Positions 44,410-56,951 of a DNA stretch of 64,000 nucleotides are shown in pieces. A program made the translations under genes and the position numbers. Origin of the DNA: Arthrobacter sp. CAU 1506 (GTDB lineage: Bacteria; Actinomycetota; Actinomycetes; Actinomycetales; Micrococcaceae). Where the stretch lies: assembly GCF_005047635.1 (NCBI RefSeq), contig NZ_SUKC01000013.1, positions 19,861 to 83,860 on the forward strand, written 5' to 3'. Below the pieces are notes generated by a model. That model did not search any database. It was not told the DNA's origin and saw nothing but the letters and a program-made list of their open reading frames with translations. The number at the start of each line of letters is the position of its first letter. Position 1 is the stretch's first letter.

Positions 44410-46806
44410 ATGGATTTCCTCACCGACCCGGCGTTTGACCCGCATGTTGCCTCTCCGCCCGCCCCGCACCTGCCCGGGGCGGAAGAGTTGCTCTCCGGGC
44501 TGAACCCGCAGCAGGAGGAGGCGGTCAAGCATGCCGGTTCCCCGCTGCTGATCGTCGCCGGTGCCGGATCGGGCAAGACCCGGGTGCTCAGCCACCGCAT
44601 CGCCTACCTGCTGGCCACCCGGCGTGCACGCCCGGGGGAGATTTTGGCCATCACCTTCACCAACAAGGCCGCCGCGGAGATGCGGGAACGGATCGAGTCG
44701 CTGGTGGGGGATCCGGCCAAGCGGATGTGGATCTCCACCTTCCACTCCTCGTGCGTCAAAATCCTGCGCCGCGAAGCCAAGCACGTCGGGCTTAACTCGA
44801 ATTTCTCCATCTACGATTCGGCCGACACCCTGCGGATGGTCAGCCAGGTGGCCAAGGGACTGGACCTGGACCCGAAGCGGTTCCCGCCCAAATCCATCCA
44901 GCACAAGATTTCGGCGCTCAAGAATGAACTGATCGACGACGAGTCCTTCGCCTCCAGCGCCAATTACTCGGATCCGTTCGAGCAGGCGGTCGCCTCCGTC
45001 TACACCGGGTACACGCAGCGGATGCGCCAGGCCAACGCCATGGACTTCGACGACCTGATTGCCCAGGTGGTCTTCATCTTCCAGGCCTTCCCGGCGATTG
45101 CCGACTCGTACCGCCGCCGCTTCCGCCACGTGCTGGTGGACGAATACCAGGACACCAACCACGCCCAGTACCGGCTGGTCCGTGAGCTGACACGTGAATC
45201 CGAAGACGGCGCGCTTCCCGCCGGCGAGTTGACTGTAGTCGGTGACTCGGACCAGTCGATTTACGCCTTCCGCGGGGCCGACGTGCGCAACATCGTCGAC
45301 TTCGAAAAGGACTATGCCAACGCGCGCACCATCCTGCTGGAGCAGAACTACCGTTCCACGCAGACTATCCTCAGTGCCGCCAACTCGGTGATTTCGCGGA
45401 ACCCGAACCGCCCGGCCAAGCGGCTGTGGACGGCCGAGGGCGACGGCGAAAAGATCATCGGCTACGTCGGCGAGAACGAGCATGACGAGGCCCGGTTCAT
45501 TACCGATGAAATCGACCGGCTGCAGGATTCTGAAGGGGTGCGGCCCGGGGACATTGCCGTGTTCTATCGGACCAATGCCCAGTCCCGCTCGATCGAGGAC
45601 CTGCTGGTCCGGGTTGGTCTGCCGTACAAGGTAGTCGGCGGCACCCGCTTTTATGAGCGCAAGGAAATCAAGGACGCGCTGGCGTACCTGCGGGTCCTGG
45701 TGAACCCGGACGACGTCGTCAACTTGCGCCGGATTCTCAACGAGCCCAAGCGCGGGATCGGCGACCGGGCCGAGTACGCGGTGGCCGCATTGGCGGAGCG
45801 GGACCGGATCTCGTTCATGGCGGAACTGCGCCGTGCCGAGGACGCGCCCGGCATGGCCATCCGGTCGGTCAATGCGGTGGCCGGCTTCGTGAAGCTCATC
45901 GACGATCTGGCCGAGGTGGCCGCCGGTTCCGGTGCTGCCGCAGCGCTGGAGGCGGTGCTGGAACAGACCGGCTATCTGGCCATGCTGCGCCAAAGCTCGG
46001 ACCCGCAGGACGAGTCCCGCGTGGAGAACCTCGCGGAGCTGGTGGCAGTCGTGCGCGAATACGAACGCGACAACCCCGAGGGGTCGCTGTCCGAGTTCCT
46101 CGAGCAGGTGGCGCTGGTGGCCGACGCCGACCAGATCCCGGACGCCCCGGACGCCGAGGCCGCCCAGCTGGCCCAGGACCAGGGCGTGGTCACGCTGATG
46201 ACCTTGCACACCGCCAAAGGGCTGGAATTCCCGGTGGTTTTCCTCACCGGCATGGAACACGGGGTCTTCCCGCACCAGCGCTCGATGTCCGACCCGAAGG
46301 AATTGGCCGAAGAGCGCCGGCTGGCCTACGTCGGCCTGACCCGGGCCCGGAAGCGGCTGTACCTGACCCGGTCGGAGTCCCGCAGCATGTGGGGCCAGAG
46401 CCAGTTCAATCCGGCCAGCCAGTTCATCGAAGAGGTGCCGGCCGAGCTCATCGACTGGAAGCGGGAAGGAACAGTTCGTCCCAAGCTGGGTTCCACCGGA
46501 AGCCTGGGGTCCAACCGCTACGGCGGCTCCTACTGGGGCGCCGGCACGGCCAGCAACCAGGACATCAACATGCTGCGCGGATCTGCGCCGTCGATCACCA
46601 GTGCCAAGACCCGGGCCGGCCGGGTGCAGCCGCAGAAGGAAGTCATTGCGCTGGCCATCGGGGACAAGGTCAACCACACCAGCTTCGGCAACGGCACCGT
46701 ACTGGGGCTTGAAGGAGCAGGCGACAAGACGGTGGCCAAGGTGAAGTTCGATGCCGGAGAGAAGCGGTTGCTGCTGCGGTACGCGCCGCTGACCAAGATC
46801 GCCTAA
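44410..46806 (+). CDS. pcrA: ATP-dependent DNA helicase PcrA/UvrD
   Basis: The 798-residue SF1 helicase unwinds DNA 3' to 5' in nucleotide-excision repair and replication restart. Motifs in order are Q motif LNPQQEEAVKH, Walker A VAGAGSGKTRVL, motif II VDEYQDTN, motif III GDSDQSIYAFRGAD, motif IV LEQNYRST, motif V VTLMTLHTAKGLEFPVV and motif VI RLAYVGLTRARKRLY. The C-terminal Tudor-like domain that binds RNA polymerase is present (IALAIGDKVNHTSFGNGTVL). The length fits the actinobacterial PcrA/UvrD1 type. It is followed about 85 bp later by the MscS gene on the same strand. Confidence 0.95.
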   Translation: MDFLTDPAFDPHVASPPAPHLPGAEELLSGLNPQQEEAVKHAGSPLLIVAGAGSGKTRVLSHRIAYLLATRRARPGEILAITFTNKAAAEMRERIESLVGDPAKRMWISTFHSSCVKILRREAKHVGLNSNFSIYDSADTLRMVSQVAKGLDLDPKRFPPKSIQHKISALKNELIDDESFASSANYSDPFEQAVASVYTGYTQRMRQANAMDFDDLIAQVVFIFQAFPAIADSYRRRFRHVLVDEYQDTNHAQYRLVRELTRESEDGALPAGELTVVGDSDQSIYAFRGADVRNIVDFEKDYANARTILLEQNYRSTQTILSAANSVISRNPNRPAKRLWTAEGDGEKIIGYVGENEHDEARFITDEIDRLQDSEGVRPGDIAVFYRTNAQSRSIEDLLVRVGLPYKVVGGTRFYERKEIKDALAYLRVLVNPDDVVNLRRILNEPKRGIGDRAEYAVAALAERDRISFMAELRRAEDAPGMAIRSVNAVAGFVKLIDDLAEVAAGSGAAAALEAVLEQTGYLAMLRQSSDPQDESRVENLAELVAVVREYERDNPEGSLSEFLEQVALVADADQIPDAPDAEAAQLAQDQGVVTLMTLHTAKGLEFPVVFLTGMEHGVFPHQRSMSDPKELAEERRLAYVGLTRARKRLYLTRSESRSMWGQSQFNPASQFIEEVPAELIDWKREGTVRPKLGSTGSLGSNRYGGSYWGAGTASNQDINMLRGSAPSITSAKTRAGRVQPQKEVIALAIGDKVNHTSFGNGTVLGLEGAGDKTVAKVKFDAGEKRLLLRYAPLTKIA

Positions 46807-46893
46807 CCGAGCCTGCAGTTCCGCTGGGAGATTCGCCACGTTTGCGTGGCTGCGTTTGGCAGAGCCCTGACCCGGCGTTTACCGTTCTTATCC

Positions 46894-47931
46894 ATGGATG
46901 GCGTGGACATTAATACCCTGGAACGGCTGGCGACCCCCGCTTTTTGGCTGGATACGCCGCTGCGCGTGGCGCTGATCCTGCTGGGCGGTTTCCTAGCGAA
47001 CATGATCGTGCGGACCGTGATCAAGCGGGTTACCACCAAGATCGCCGACGGCGAGACCGCCAAGCTGGACAAATTTGATCCGGCCGCGCGCAAGAACTCC
47101 AAGGATCCGCGCTACTGGCTGATGCAAGATTCGCCCATCGCCGCGGTACGGCGCGCCCAGCGCTCCAAGACCATCGGCTCGGTGCTGCGCTCGATCGCCA
47201 CCGTGGTGCTGGCCACGCTCACCGTCCTGATGGTGCTCACGGAACTGAACTTCAACCTCGGCCCGCTGCTGGCCAGTGCCGGAATCGCCGGCGTCGCCAT
47301 CGGTTTCGGTGCCCAGACCCTGGTCAAGGACTACCTGTCTGGCCTTTTCATGGTCGCCGAAGACCAATACGGCATCGGCGACGTGGTGGACCTGGGCGAG
47401 GCCTCCGGCACGGTGGAGTCAGTCGGCCTGCGCGTGACCCAGGTGCGCGCCGTGGACGGCACGCTGTGGCACGTGCGCAACGGGGAGATCCTGCGGGTGG
47501 GCAACTCCTCGCAGGGCTGGGCCCGGGCGGTACTGGACATCCCGGTTCCCTACGACTCCGATGTGGAGAAGGTTTCCGAGTTGATCCTTAAGACCGCCAT
47601 GGAACTGCGCATGGACGAGGATAACCGCAGGCTGATCCTGGACGACCCAGAGGTCTGGGGTGTGGAGGCGCTGACCGGCGAGTCCGTGGTGATCCGGTTG
47701 GCTATTCGCACCAAACCGTTGGAGCAGTGGGCGATCGCTCGAAAGATGCGGGCCCGCCTGAAGGCCGCCTTGGCCGAAGAAGGCTTGCGGATCCCGCTGC
47801 TGAACCAGACCGTGATCAAGGGCAGCGCCCCGTCCGCCGCCGTCGCGCAGGGCGGGGCCACGGGCGAGGACGCCGCCCGCGGCGGGGACACCGCCGTCGT
47901 CGATCCGGCCGAAGCGGGCAGCAAGCACTAG
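46894..47931 (+). CDS. MscS-family mechanosensitive channel
   Basis: The 345-residue protein has two to three membrane helices. The pore-lining helix and first beta segment follow (SAGIAGVAIGFGAQTLVKDY, LSGLFMVAEDQYGIGDVVDL), the hallmark of small-conductance mechanosensitive channels. These open under membrane tension to release solutes after osmotic downshock. The C-terminal cage domain runs to about residue 305, followed by a Gly/Ala-rich tail. The ATG at 46894 (MDGVDINTLERLA) is preferred to an upstream GTG at 46846; neither has a strong ribosome site. Confidence 0.88.
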   Translation: MDGVDINTLERLATPAFWLDTPLRVALILLGGFLANMIVRTVIKRVTTKIADGETAKLDKFDPAARKNSKDPRYWLMQDSPIAAVRRAQRSKTIGSVLRSIATVVLATLTVLMVLTELNFNLGPLLASAGIAGVAIGFGAQTLVKDYLSGLFMVAEDQYGIGDVVDLGEASGTVESVGLRVTQVRAVDGTLWHVRNGEILRVGNSSQGWARAVLDIPVPYDSDVEKVSELILKTAMELRMDEDNRRLILDDPEVWGVEALTGESVVIRLAIRTKPLEQWAIARKMRARLKAALAEEGLRIPLLNQTVIKGSAPSAAVAQGGATGEDAARGGDTAVVDPAEAGSKH

Positions 47932-47963
47932 CCGCGCGGCGCCGATACCTCAACCCGTGACCG

Positions 47964-47980
47964 TTCTACAAGTTGTAGAA
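47964..47980. promoter_or_regulatory. Perfect dyad, likely operator of sucCD
   Basis: TTCTACAAGTTGTAGAA has 8-bp arms around one central base, in the 220-bp gap between the MscS channel and sucC. It is about 170 bp before the sucC GTG, where a promoter is expected. Its TACA-N3-TGTA core recalls BlaI/CopY-type boxes, but the cognate regulator is unknown. Confidence 0.5.
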
Positions 47981-48151
47981 GTGTGCCCTTGGCCACTAAA
48001 GCGGTACTCTGGGACCGGCCCCCGATGCCAAAGGGACTAGAGTTCCCCATGGAGCATTGCAGGCATCCGTCCACCGTCCGTGGCTACCGTCACGACAATC
48101 GTGGATGCCGCTCCGAGTCAGAAACGACTTCGACGTAGAAGGACACAACCC

Positions 48152-49315
48152 GTGGACCTGTTTGAATACCAGGCGCGCGATCTCTTCGAGGCACACGGAG
48201 TACCCGTGCTGGCTGGAATCGTTGCGTACACCCCAGAAGAAGCCAAGGCAGCTGCTGAGAAAATTGGCGGCGTAGTTGTCGTCAAGGCTCAGGTGAAGGT
48301 CGGAGGCCGCGGTAAGGCCGGCGGCGTCAAGGTCGCCAAGACCCCGGACGAGGCATTCGAACACGCCTCGAACATCCTCGGTATGGACATCAAGGGCCAC
48401 ACCGTCAACAAGGTCATGATCGCCCAGGGCGCCGACATCGCCGAGGAGTTCTACTTCTCCGTGCTGCTGGACCGGGCCAACCGCAACTACCTGGCCATGT
48501 GCTCGGTGGAGGGCGGCATGGAGATCGAGCAGCTGGCCGTCGAGCGTCCGGACGCCCTGGCCAAGGTGGCCGTTGACCCGGCCGTCGGCATCGATCAGGC
48601 CAAGGCCGACGAGATCGTCGCCCAGGCCGGCTTCGCCGAGGAACTGCGCCCGAAGGTCGCCGAGGTCATCATCAAGCTCTGGGACGTGTTCAAGAAGGAA
48701 GACACCACCCTGGTTGAGGTCAACCCGCTGGTCAAGACCGGCGCCGGTGACATCGTGGCACTGGACGGCAAGGTCTCGCTGGACGAGAACGCCGCTTTCC
48801 GTCAGCCCGGCCACGAAGAGCTCGAGGACAAGGACGCCGCTGATCCGCTCGAGGCCAAGGCCAAGGAGCTGGACCTGAACTACGTCAAGCTCGACGGCCA
48901 GGTTGGCATCATCGGCAACGGCGCTGGCCTGGTCATGTCCACCCTGGACGTCGTCGCCTACGCCGGCGAGAACCACGGCAACGTCAAGCCCGCCAACTTC
49001 CTGGACATCGGCGGCGGCGCCTCGGCCGAGGTCATGGCCGCAGGCCTGGACGTCATCCTGAACGACCAGCAGGTTAAGAGCGTGTTCGTGAACGTCTTCG
49101 GCGGCATCACCGCCTGTGACGCCGTGGCAAACGGCATCGTGAAGGCGCTGGAAATTCTGGGCGAGAAGGCCACCAAGCCGCTGGTTGTCCGCCTGGACGG
49201 CAACAACGTCGACGAAGGCCGGCAGATCCTGCTCAACGCCAACCACCCGCTGGTCACCCTGGCCCTGACCATGGACCAGGGCGCCGACAAGGCCGCCGAA
49301 CTGGCCAACGCCTAA
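48152..49315 (+). CDS. sucC: Succinate-CoA ligase subunit beta
   Basis: SucC is the ATP-grasp subunit of succinyl-CoA synthetase, the TCA-cycle step that makes ATP or GTP. The 387-residue protein starts [19 protein letters not shown] and has [16 protein letters not shown] and the hinge [13 protein letters not shown]. The longer frame beginning at 48080 is not used; GTG at 48152 follows AAGGA nine bases upstream and gives the normal length. sucD starts 20 bp later. The final residues ([20 protein letters not shown]) show the usual C-terminal region. Confidence 0.95.
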   Translation: MDLFEYQARDLFEAHGVPVLAGIVAYTPEEAKAAAEKIGGVVVVKAQVKVGGRGKAGGVKVAKTPDEAFEHASNILGMDIKGHTVNKVMIAQGADIAEEFYFSVLLDRANRNYLAMCSVEGGMEIEQLAVERPDALAKVAVDPAVGIDQAKADEIVAQAGFAEELRPKVAEVIIKLWDVFKKEDTTLVEVNPLVKTGAGDIVALDGKVSLDENAAFRQPGHEELEDKDAADPLEAKAKELDLNYVKLDGQVGIIGNGAGLVMSTLDVVAYAGENHGNVKPANFLDIGGGASAEVMAAGLDVILNDQQVKSVFVNVFGGITACDAVANGIVKALEILGEKATKPLVVRLDGNNVDEGRQILLNANHPLVTLALTMDQGADKAAELANA

Positions 49316-49334
49316 GGACCGAGGAACTAAGAAC

Positions 49335-50255
49335 ATGTCTATCTTCATCAACAAGGACTCGAAGGTCATCGTCCAGGGCATCACCGGCGGCGAAGGCTCC
49401 AAGCACACCGCCCGCATGCTCCACGCAGGCACCAACATTGTGGGCGGCGTGAACGCCCGCAAGGCCGGCACCACCGTCACCCATGGTGAGAAGACCCTGC
49501 CGGTGTTCGGCACGGTCAAGGAAGCCATGGCCGAGACCGGCGCCGACGTCTCCATCGTCTTCGTGCCGCCGGCTTTCACCAAGGACGCCGTGGTCGAAGC
49601 CATCGAGGCCGAGATTGGCCTGGTCGTGGTGATCACCGAGGGTGTGCCGGTGCAGGACTCCGCAGAGTTCTGGGCGCTGGCACAGTCGAAGAAGGATGCC
49701 AACGGCAACCAGACCACCCGCATCATCGGGCCGAACTGCCCGGGCATCATCACTCCGGGTGAGTCCCTGGTGGGCATCACCCCGGCGAACATCACCGGCA
49801 AGGGCGGCGTGGGCCTGGTCTCCAAGTCCGGCACGCTGACCTACCAGATGATGTACGAACTGCGTGACCTTGGCTTCTCCACCGCCATCGGCATCGGCGG
49901 CGACCCGGTCATCGGCACCACCCACATCGACGCCCTGGCTGCGTTCGAGGCCGATCCGGAGACCAAGGCGATCGTGATGATCGGCGAAATCGGTGGCGAC
50001 GCCGAAGAGCGTGCCGCAGAGTTCATCAAGAACAACGTCACCAAGCCCGTTGTGGGCTACGTGGCTGGCTTCACCGCCCCGGAGGGCAAGACCATGGGCC
50101 ACGCAGGCGCCATCGTCTCCGGCTCCAGCGGCACCGCGCAGGCCAAGAAGGAGGCACTCGAGGCCGCGGGCGTCAAGGTCGGCAAGACCCCGTCCGAGAC
50201 CGCGCACCTGCTGCGCGAGGTGTACCCGGAGCACGAGGAAGCCTCGAACCTCTAG
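49335..50255 (+). CDS. sucD: Succinate-CoA ligase subunit alpha
   Basis: SucD binds CoA and carries the phosphohistidine of succinyl-CoA synthetase. The 306-residue protein has the CoA-binding Rossmann start [30 protein letters not shown], and the active-site His in [14 protein letters not shown]. It is the second gene of sucCD. A strong hairpin follows and is shared with the convergent dimethylglycine oxidase gene. Confidence 0.96.
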   Translation: MSIFINKDSKVIVQGITGGEGSKHTARMLHAGTNIVGGVNARKAGTTVTHGEKTLPVFGTVKEAMAETGADVSIVFVPPAFTKDAVVEAIEAEIGLVVVITEGVPVQDSAEFWALAQSKKDANGNQTTRIIGPNCPGIITPGESLVGITPANITGKGGVGLVSKSGTLTYQMMYELRDLGFSTAIGIGGDPVIGTTHIDALAAFEADPETKAIVMIGEIGGDAEERAAEFIKNNVTKPVVGYVAGFTAPEGKTMGHAGAIVSGSSGTAQAKKEALEAAGVKVGKTPSETAHLLREVYPEHEEASNL

Positions 50256-50275
50256 GCACACCGCCACCAGCTGAT

Positions 50276-50312
50276 GAAGCCCGCCACCTGACTACGGTGG
50301 CGGGCTTCACTC
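50276..50312. terminator. Bidirectional terminator between sucD and the dimethylglycine oxidase gene
   Basis: GAAGCCCGCCACC, seven bases, GGTGGCGGGCTTC: a perfect 13-bp stem about 20 bp after the sucD stop and just past the end of the convergent gene. It is followed by ACTCTT on the plus strand and CATCAG on the minus strand. Confidence 0.8.
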
Positions 50313-50325
50313 TTAGCGTCGGGCT

Positions 50326-53386
<3,061 letters not shown>

Positions 53387-53535
53387 AAGGCGCCTTCTTT
53401 CTGGCGGCCGCGTATCGCGAGCAGTTCCGTGATGAACAACGTTGTCCACAATAGGCAACAGTGTGCCCCGTCATATTCCGATGTCAAGGGGTGGGCGGTA
53501 TTTTTCCCGGCACAAAAAGAGGCAGTGAAAATCTC

Positions 53536-53600
53536 TTGACAGCAAGGCGATGGATCTCCATTCTGTTTCACATAGCGCTTCATGTTGCGCAGAGCGCTTC
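53536..53600 (+). promoter_or_regulatory. Candidate promoter with IclR-like operator before the reductase
   Basis: TTGACA at 53536-53541 is followed 17 bases later by CATTCT, a plausible sigma-70-type pair. TGTTTCACATAGCGCTTCATG at about 53563-53583 overlaps the expected start point and resembles IclR-family operators (TTTC-N-AT-rich-GAAA type). An inverted GTTGTCCACAATAGGCAAC lies further left (about 53441-53459), before the ferredoxin gene. Two IclR regulators are encoded in this cluster. Confidence 0.45.
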
Positions 53601-53637
53601 TTAGACGGTCCACCCGCTGCTGCGAAAGGTATTCCCA

Positions 53638-54843
53638 ATGCAGACCCTCGTCGTCATCGGGGCATCCCTGTCCGGTCTCTCTGCTGCCCGCGCCGCCCGT
53701 GCGCAGGGATTTGCAGGTCGCCTGGTCATCGTGGGCGATGAACTGCATCCGCCCTACGACCGCCCACCACTGTCCAAGGACTTCCTGGCCGGCCGGATTT
53801 CTGAAGCGGAGCTGGCGCTGGCGGAAGTCGACGACGATCTGGCGGCGGAGTGGCTTCTCGGCGTGAGGGCTGTGAGCCTCGACCCTGAGTCGATGACAGT
53901 GGCCCTCAGCGACGGACGAAGCCTCGCCGCGGACGGAATAGTCTTGGCTACCGGCGCCTCCGCCCGGGTCCTGCCCGAGGTCGATGGCTGCAACAACGTG
54001 TTCACCCTGCGTACGCTGGACGACGCCCGGGCCCTGCGCGGGCAACTGCGGCCCGGCCGGAAGCTGGTGGTGGTCGGCGCCGGGTTCATCGGCGCCGAAA
54101 CCGCGTCGACGGCACGTGCCGCGGGACTCGACGTTACGGTCATCGAGCGTTCCAATGCCCCGCTCTCCGGGGCATTGGGCGCCGAAATGGGCGCGGCCGT
54201 GGCCAGTCTGCACGCCGCCGGGGGAGTGGACATGCTGTGCGGCACCTCCATCAAGTCATTCCGGATACAGGGCGGCAGTGTCAGCCACGTAGTGCTCGAC
54301 GACGGTCGGGAACTTCCCGCGGACATTGTGCTGGTAGGCGTCGGCGGGCAGCCGAACACCGACTGGCTGATCGGTTCCGGGATCCAGTTGGGCAACGGCG
54401 TGCTCTGCGACGCAACCGGCCGCACCAACGTCCCATCGATAGTGGCGGTTGGCGACTGTGCGGCCTGGTGGAACTCTCGGCTGCAAGCCCATCACCGGGT
54501 TGAGCATTGGACCGGCGCACTGGAGCGGCCGGCCTTGGCCGTTGCCGCCCTGTTGCAGGGCGGAACAGGGCCGCGGGCAGTCCATCCGCCGTATTTTTGG
54601 TCCGACCAGTACGGTTCGCGCATCCAGTTTGCCGGCCTCGTGCATGGGCACGACCGGGTCCAGGTCGAGTATGGGTGCCTCGAAGACCACAGCTTCCTGG
54701 CCGTCTACTACGCGGGGGATGAACCCGTCGCCGTGCTCGGGGTCAACCAGGTCCGCCAGTTCACCAAATGGCGCAAGTTCCTGAACCGCGAAGCCGAACG
54801 GCACGCGGACGCTGCGGCGGGCGCGCTGGCTGCAGCCTCTTGA
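53638..54843 (+). CDS. FAD-dependent ferredoxin reductase
   Basis: The 401-residue protein is an NAD(P)H-ferredoxin reductase of the oxygenase-coupled class. FAD binding is shown by VVIGASLSGLSAARAAR and the later VPSIVAVGDCA; NAD binding is shown by LVVVGAGFIGAETAS; and RPPLSKDFL is typical of this group. It would feed electrons to the Rieske ferredoxin encoded divergently and on to the oxygenase encoded 50 bp downstream. A GAAAGG ribosome site precedes the ATG. Its C-terminal reductase domain (YFWSDQYGSRIQFAG) is complete. Confidence 0.92.
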   Translation: MQTLVVIGASLSGLSAARAARAQGFAGRLVIVGDELHPPYDRPPLSKDFLAGRISEAELALAEVDDDLAAEWLLGVRAVSLDPESMTVALSDGRSLAADGIVLATGASARVLPEVDGCNNVFTLRTLDDARALRGQLRPGRKLVVVGAGFIGAETASTARAAGLDVTVIERSNAPLSGALGAEMGAAVASLHAAGGVDMLCGTSIKSFRIQGGSVSHVVLDDGRELPADIVLVGVGGQPNTDWLIGSGIQLGNGVLCDATGRTNVPSIVAVGDCAAWWNSRLQAHHRVEHWTGALERPALAVAALLQGGTGPRAVHPPYFWSDQYGSRIQFAGLVHGHDRVQVEYGCLEDHSFLAVYYAGDEPVAVLGVNQVRQFTKWRKFLNREAERHADAAAGALAAAS

Positions 54844-54894
54844 CCGGCACCGCCGTCCCGCCAGCCCTCTGAAGTTCTGTTTAAAGGAGTACCC

Positions 54895-56034
54895 ATGACC
54901 GCTGAGATCGTCTCGGAGAGCCTGATCGCCACCCTGCCCGGCCACACCTACGTCGACGACGACGTCTTCCGGGCCGAGCAGGAGCGCATCTTCGAACAGA
55001 TGTGGTTCTGTGCGGTCAGGTCTGCGGATCTGGATAAAGCAGGGGCCTACCGGACCGTACAGGTTGGCCGCGAATCCGTCATCGTGACCCGCAACCGTAA
55101 AGGCACCGTCCGGGCGTACTACAACATCTGCCGGCACCGGGGGGTCAAGCTCTGCATGGAAGAGAGCGGGCAGGCAGGACGTTCGTTCCAATGCCCGTAC
55201 CACGCCTGGACCTACGACTTCGACGGCAAGCTCATCGCGGCACCCAACCTGACCAAGATGCCGGACATCGACCGGCAGAAGTATGGGCTGGTGGACGTTC
55301 CTGTGCGCGAGTACATGGGCTACGTGTGGCTGTGCTTGTCGGACGAACCGCCGTCCTTCGACGACGATGTGGTCGGAGCGATCGAGGAACGACTGGGCGA
55401 CGCCGGGGCGATCGCCGGCTACGACATCGCGAACCTGAGCCTGGGTCGGCGGATCAGCTACGACGTGAAGGCCAACTGGAAGCTCATCATCGAGAACTTC
55501 ATGGAGTGCTACCACTGCGCCACCATCCATCCGGAGTTGACGGAGGTCCTGCCGGAATTCGCTGACGGGCTGGCGGCACAATACTTCGTGGGGCACGGCG
55601 CGGAGTTCGGTGAGGACATCCAGGGCTTCACGGTGGATGGCTCTGAAGGGTTGGAACGCATTCCGGGCATCAGCGAGGACCAAGACCGGCGCTATTACGC
55701 CATCACCATCAAACCAACGGTCTTCGTCAATCTGGTGCCGGACCACGTGATCATCCACAGGATGTTTCCGCTGGCCGCCGACCGGACCGTGGTGGAATGC
55801 GATTGGCTGTACATGCCCAGCGTGGTGGACCAAGGCAAGGACCTCACGGCCTCGGTGGAACTGTTCCACCGGGTCAACCAGCAGGACTTCGATGCCTGCG
55901 AACGCTGCCAGCCGGCGATGAGTTCCAAGATCTACGCCAAGGGCGGCGTGCTGGTACCGAGTGAACACCACATCAGCGCGTTCCACGAATGGGTCACGGC
56001 CCGCTTGGCGGAGCCGGCCTCCGTCATCAACTGA
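54895..56034 (+). CDS. Rieske oxygenase alpha subunit, quaternary-ammonium type (candidate glycine betaine demethylase)
   Basis: The 379-residue oxygenase has a Rieske domain with ligands C79/H81 (CRHRG) and C100/H103 (CPYHAW). Its catalytic iron site reads IENFMECYHCATIH: H207, H212 and, before them, E204. Glu at that bridging position, in the ECYHC context, is typical of the group that attacks quaternary amines (carnitine CntA, glycine betaine GbcA, stachydrine) rather than aromatic dioxygenases, which use Asp. Adjacent dimethylglycine oxidase suggests glycine betaine as substrate, giving dimethylglycine and formaldehyde. No beta subunit is present. AAAGGAG precedes the ATG. Confidence 0.85.
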   Translation: MTAEIVSESLIATLPGHTYVDDDVFRAEQERIFEQMWFCAVRSADLDKAGAYRTVQVGRESVIVTRNRKGTVRAYYNICRHRGVKLCMEESGQAGRSFQCPYHAWTYDFDGKLIAAPNLTKMPDIDRQKYGLVDVPVREYMGYVWLCLSDEPPSFDDDVVGAIEERLGDAGAIAGYDIANLSLGRRISYDVKANWKLIIENFMECYHCATIHPELTEVLPEFADGLAAQYFVGHGAEFGEDIQGFTVDGSEGLERIPGISEDQDRRYYAITIKPTVFVNLVPDHVIIHRMFPLAADRTVVECDWLYMPSVVDQGKDLTASVELFHRVNQQDFDACERCQPAMSSKIYAKGGVLVPSEHHISAFHEWVTARLAEPASVIN

Positions 56035-56082
56035 CGGCCGCCGCCGCCGTCGTGACGAGGGACGGCAGCGCTCCGGCCGGGT

Positions 56083-56892
56083 TCAACTCTCCCGGGAGTA
56101 GCCCATCCGGGCGCTGATGTCCTGCCCGGCCTGCTTGACGTCCTCGATGAGGCCGGGCATGTCCTGGGGCTTGAACCGGAATGCGGGACCGGAAATGCTC
56201 ACGGAACCGATGACTGCCCCCAAATGGTCCCAGACCGGGACGGCGATGGAGTTGAGGCCGATCTCGAATTCTTCGTCGACAACTGCGTAGCCGTTAGCGG
56301 AGACCAACAGCAGCTCTTTTTCCAGCTTCTGCCGGGAAGTGATCGTTTTGGCGGTCAGCGCCGGCAGCCGGGTCTGTTTGACGATCTTCAAGCGGTCTTC
56401 GGAGCTGAGCCCGGCCAGCAGGACCTTGCCGCTGGAGGTGGCGTGCAAGGGGGTCAGGCTGCCGATCCAGTCGTACGTCGCCAAAGTGGACGTACCGCGG
56501 GCCTGGTCCACGTTGACGGCAAAGTTGGAACGCAGCACCGCCAGGTTCACGGTTTCCTTGTACTGTTCAGCCAGATGCTCCAGGACCGGCCGGGCCTCGC
56601 GCACCAGGCTCAGATTGCCGGGAATCGAATTGGCCAACCGCAGAATGCCGAACCCTAGCTGGTACTTTCCGCGCTCGGTGTTCTGCTGGACCATGCCCCG
56701 GTGATCCAGCGACGCGAGCAGGCGTGAGGCTGTGGACTTGTGCACGCCCATTTCCTCGGCGATGTCACTCACGCCGGATTCCCCGCGGCGGGCCAGGATT
56801 TCCAGCACGGTGATGGCGCGGTCCACGGACTGCACGCCCCGGTTCAGGTTGTCCGGTGATGCCTCGTCGTCGAGCTCTTCAGGTTCGGCCAT
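56083..56892 (-). CDS. IclR family transcriptional regulator 1
   Basis: The 269-residue regulator has an N-terminal winged helix (ESGVSDIAEEMGVHKSTASR) and an IclR ligand-binding domain (LHATSSGKVLLAGLSSED, DEEFEIGLNSIAVPVWD). It is the last gene of the minus-strand run permease-creatinase-creatininase-cupin-IclR, 59 bp after the cupin gene, and converges with the Rieske oxygenase. It could control either arm of the cluster; the IclR-like site before the reductase is one candidate target. The ligand is unknown. Confidence 0.9.
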   Translation of the reverse strand: MAEPEELDDEASPDNLNRGVQSVDRAITVLEILARRGESGVSDIAEEMGVHKSTASRLLASLDHRGMVQQNTERGKYQLGFGILRLANSIPGNLSLVREARPVLEHLAEQYKETVNLAVLRSNFAVNVDQARGTSTLATYDWIGSLTPLHATSSGKVLLAGLSSEDRLKIVKQTRLPALTAKTITSRQKLEKELLLVSANGYAVVDEEFEIGLNSIAVPVWDHLGAVIGSVSISGPAFRFKPQDMPGLIEDVKQAGQDISARMGYSRES

Positions 56893-56951
56893 GGGACCAT
56901 AGTCTCAAATTCCGTCCGGATCGCCGCTGTGGCGCACGGCAACGGCTCGGC

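Noticed and set aside
43675..46839. A 1054-codon open frame on the minus strand spanning pcrA
   Set aside because: Only the left 212 codons (43675-44313) look like a protein, with membrane helices and a ribosome site. The rest is antisense to pcrA, whose motifs on the plus strand are complete; the long frame is an effect of high GC codon bias.
47996..49834. A 612-codon open frame antisense to sucC and part of sucD
   Set aside because: Both sucC and sucD have full family motifs on the plus strand; the antisense frame has no ribosome site or known domain.
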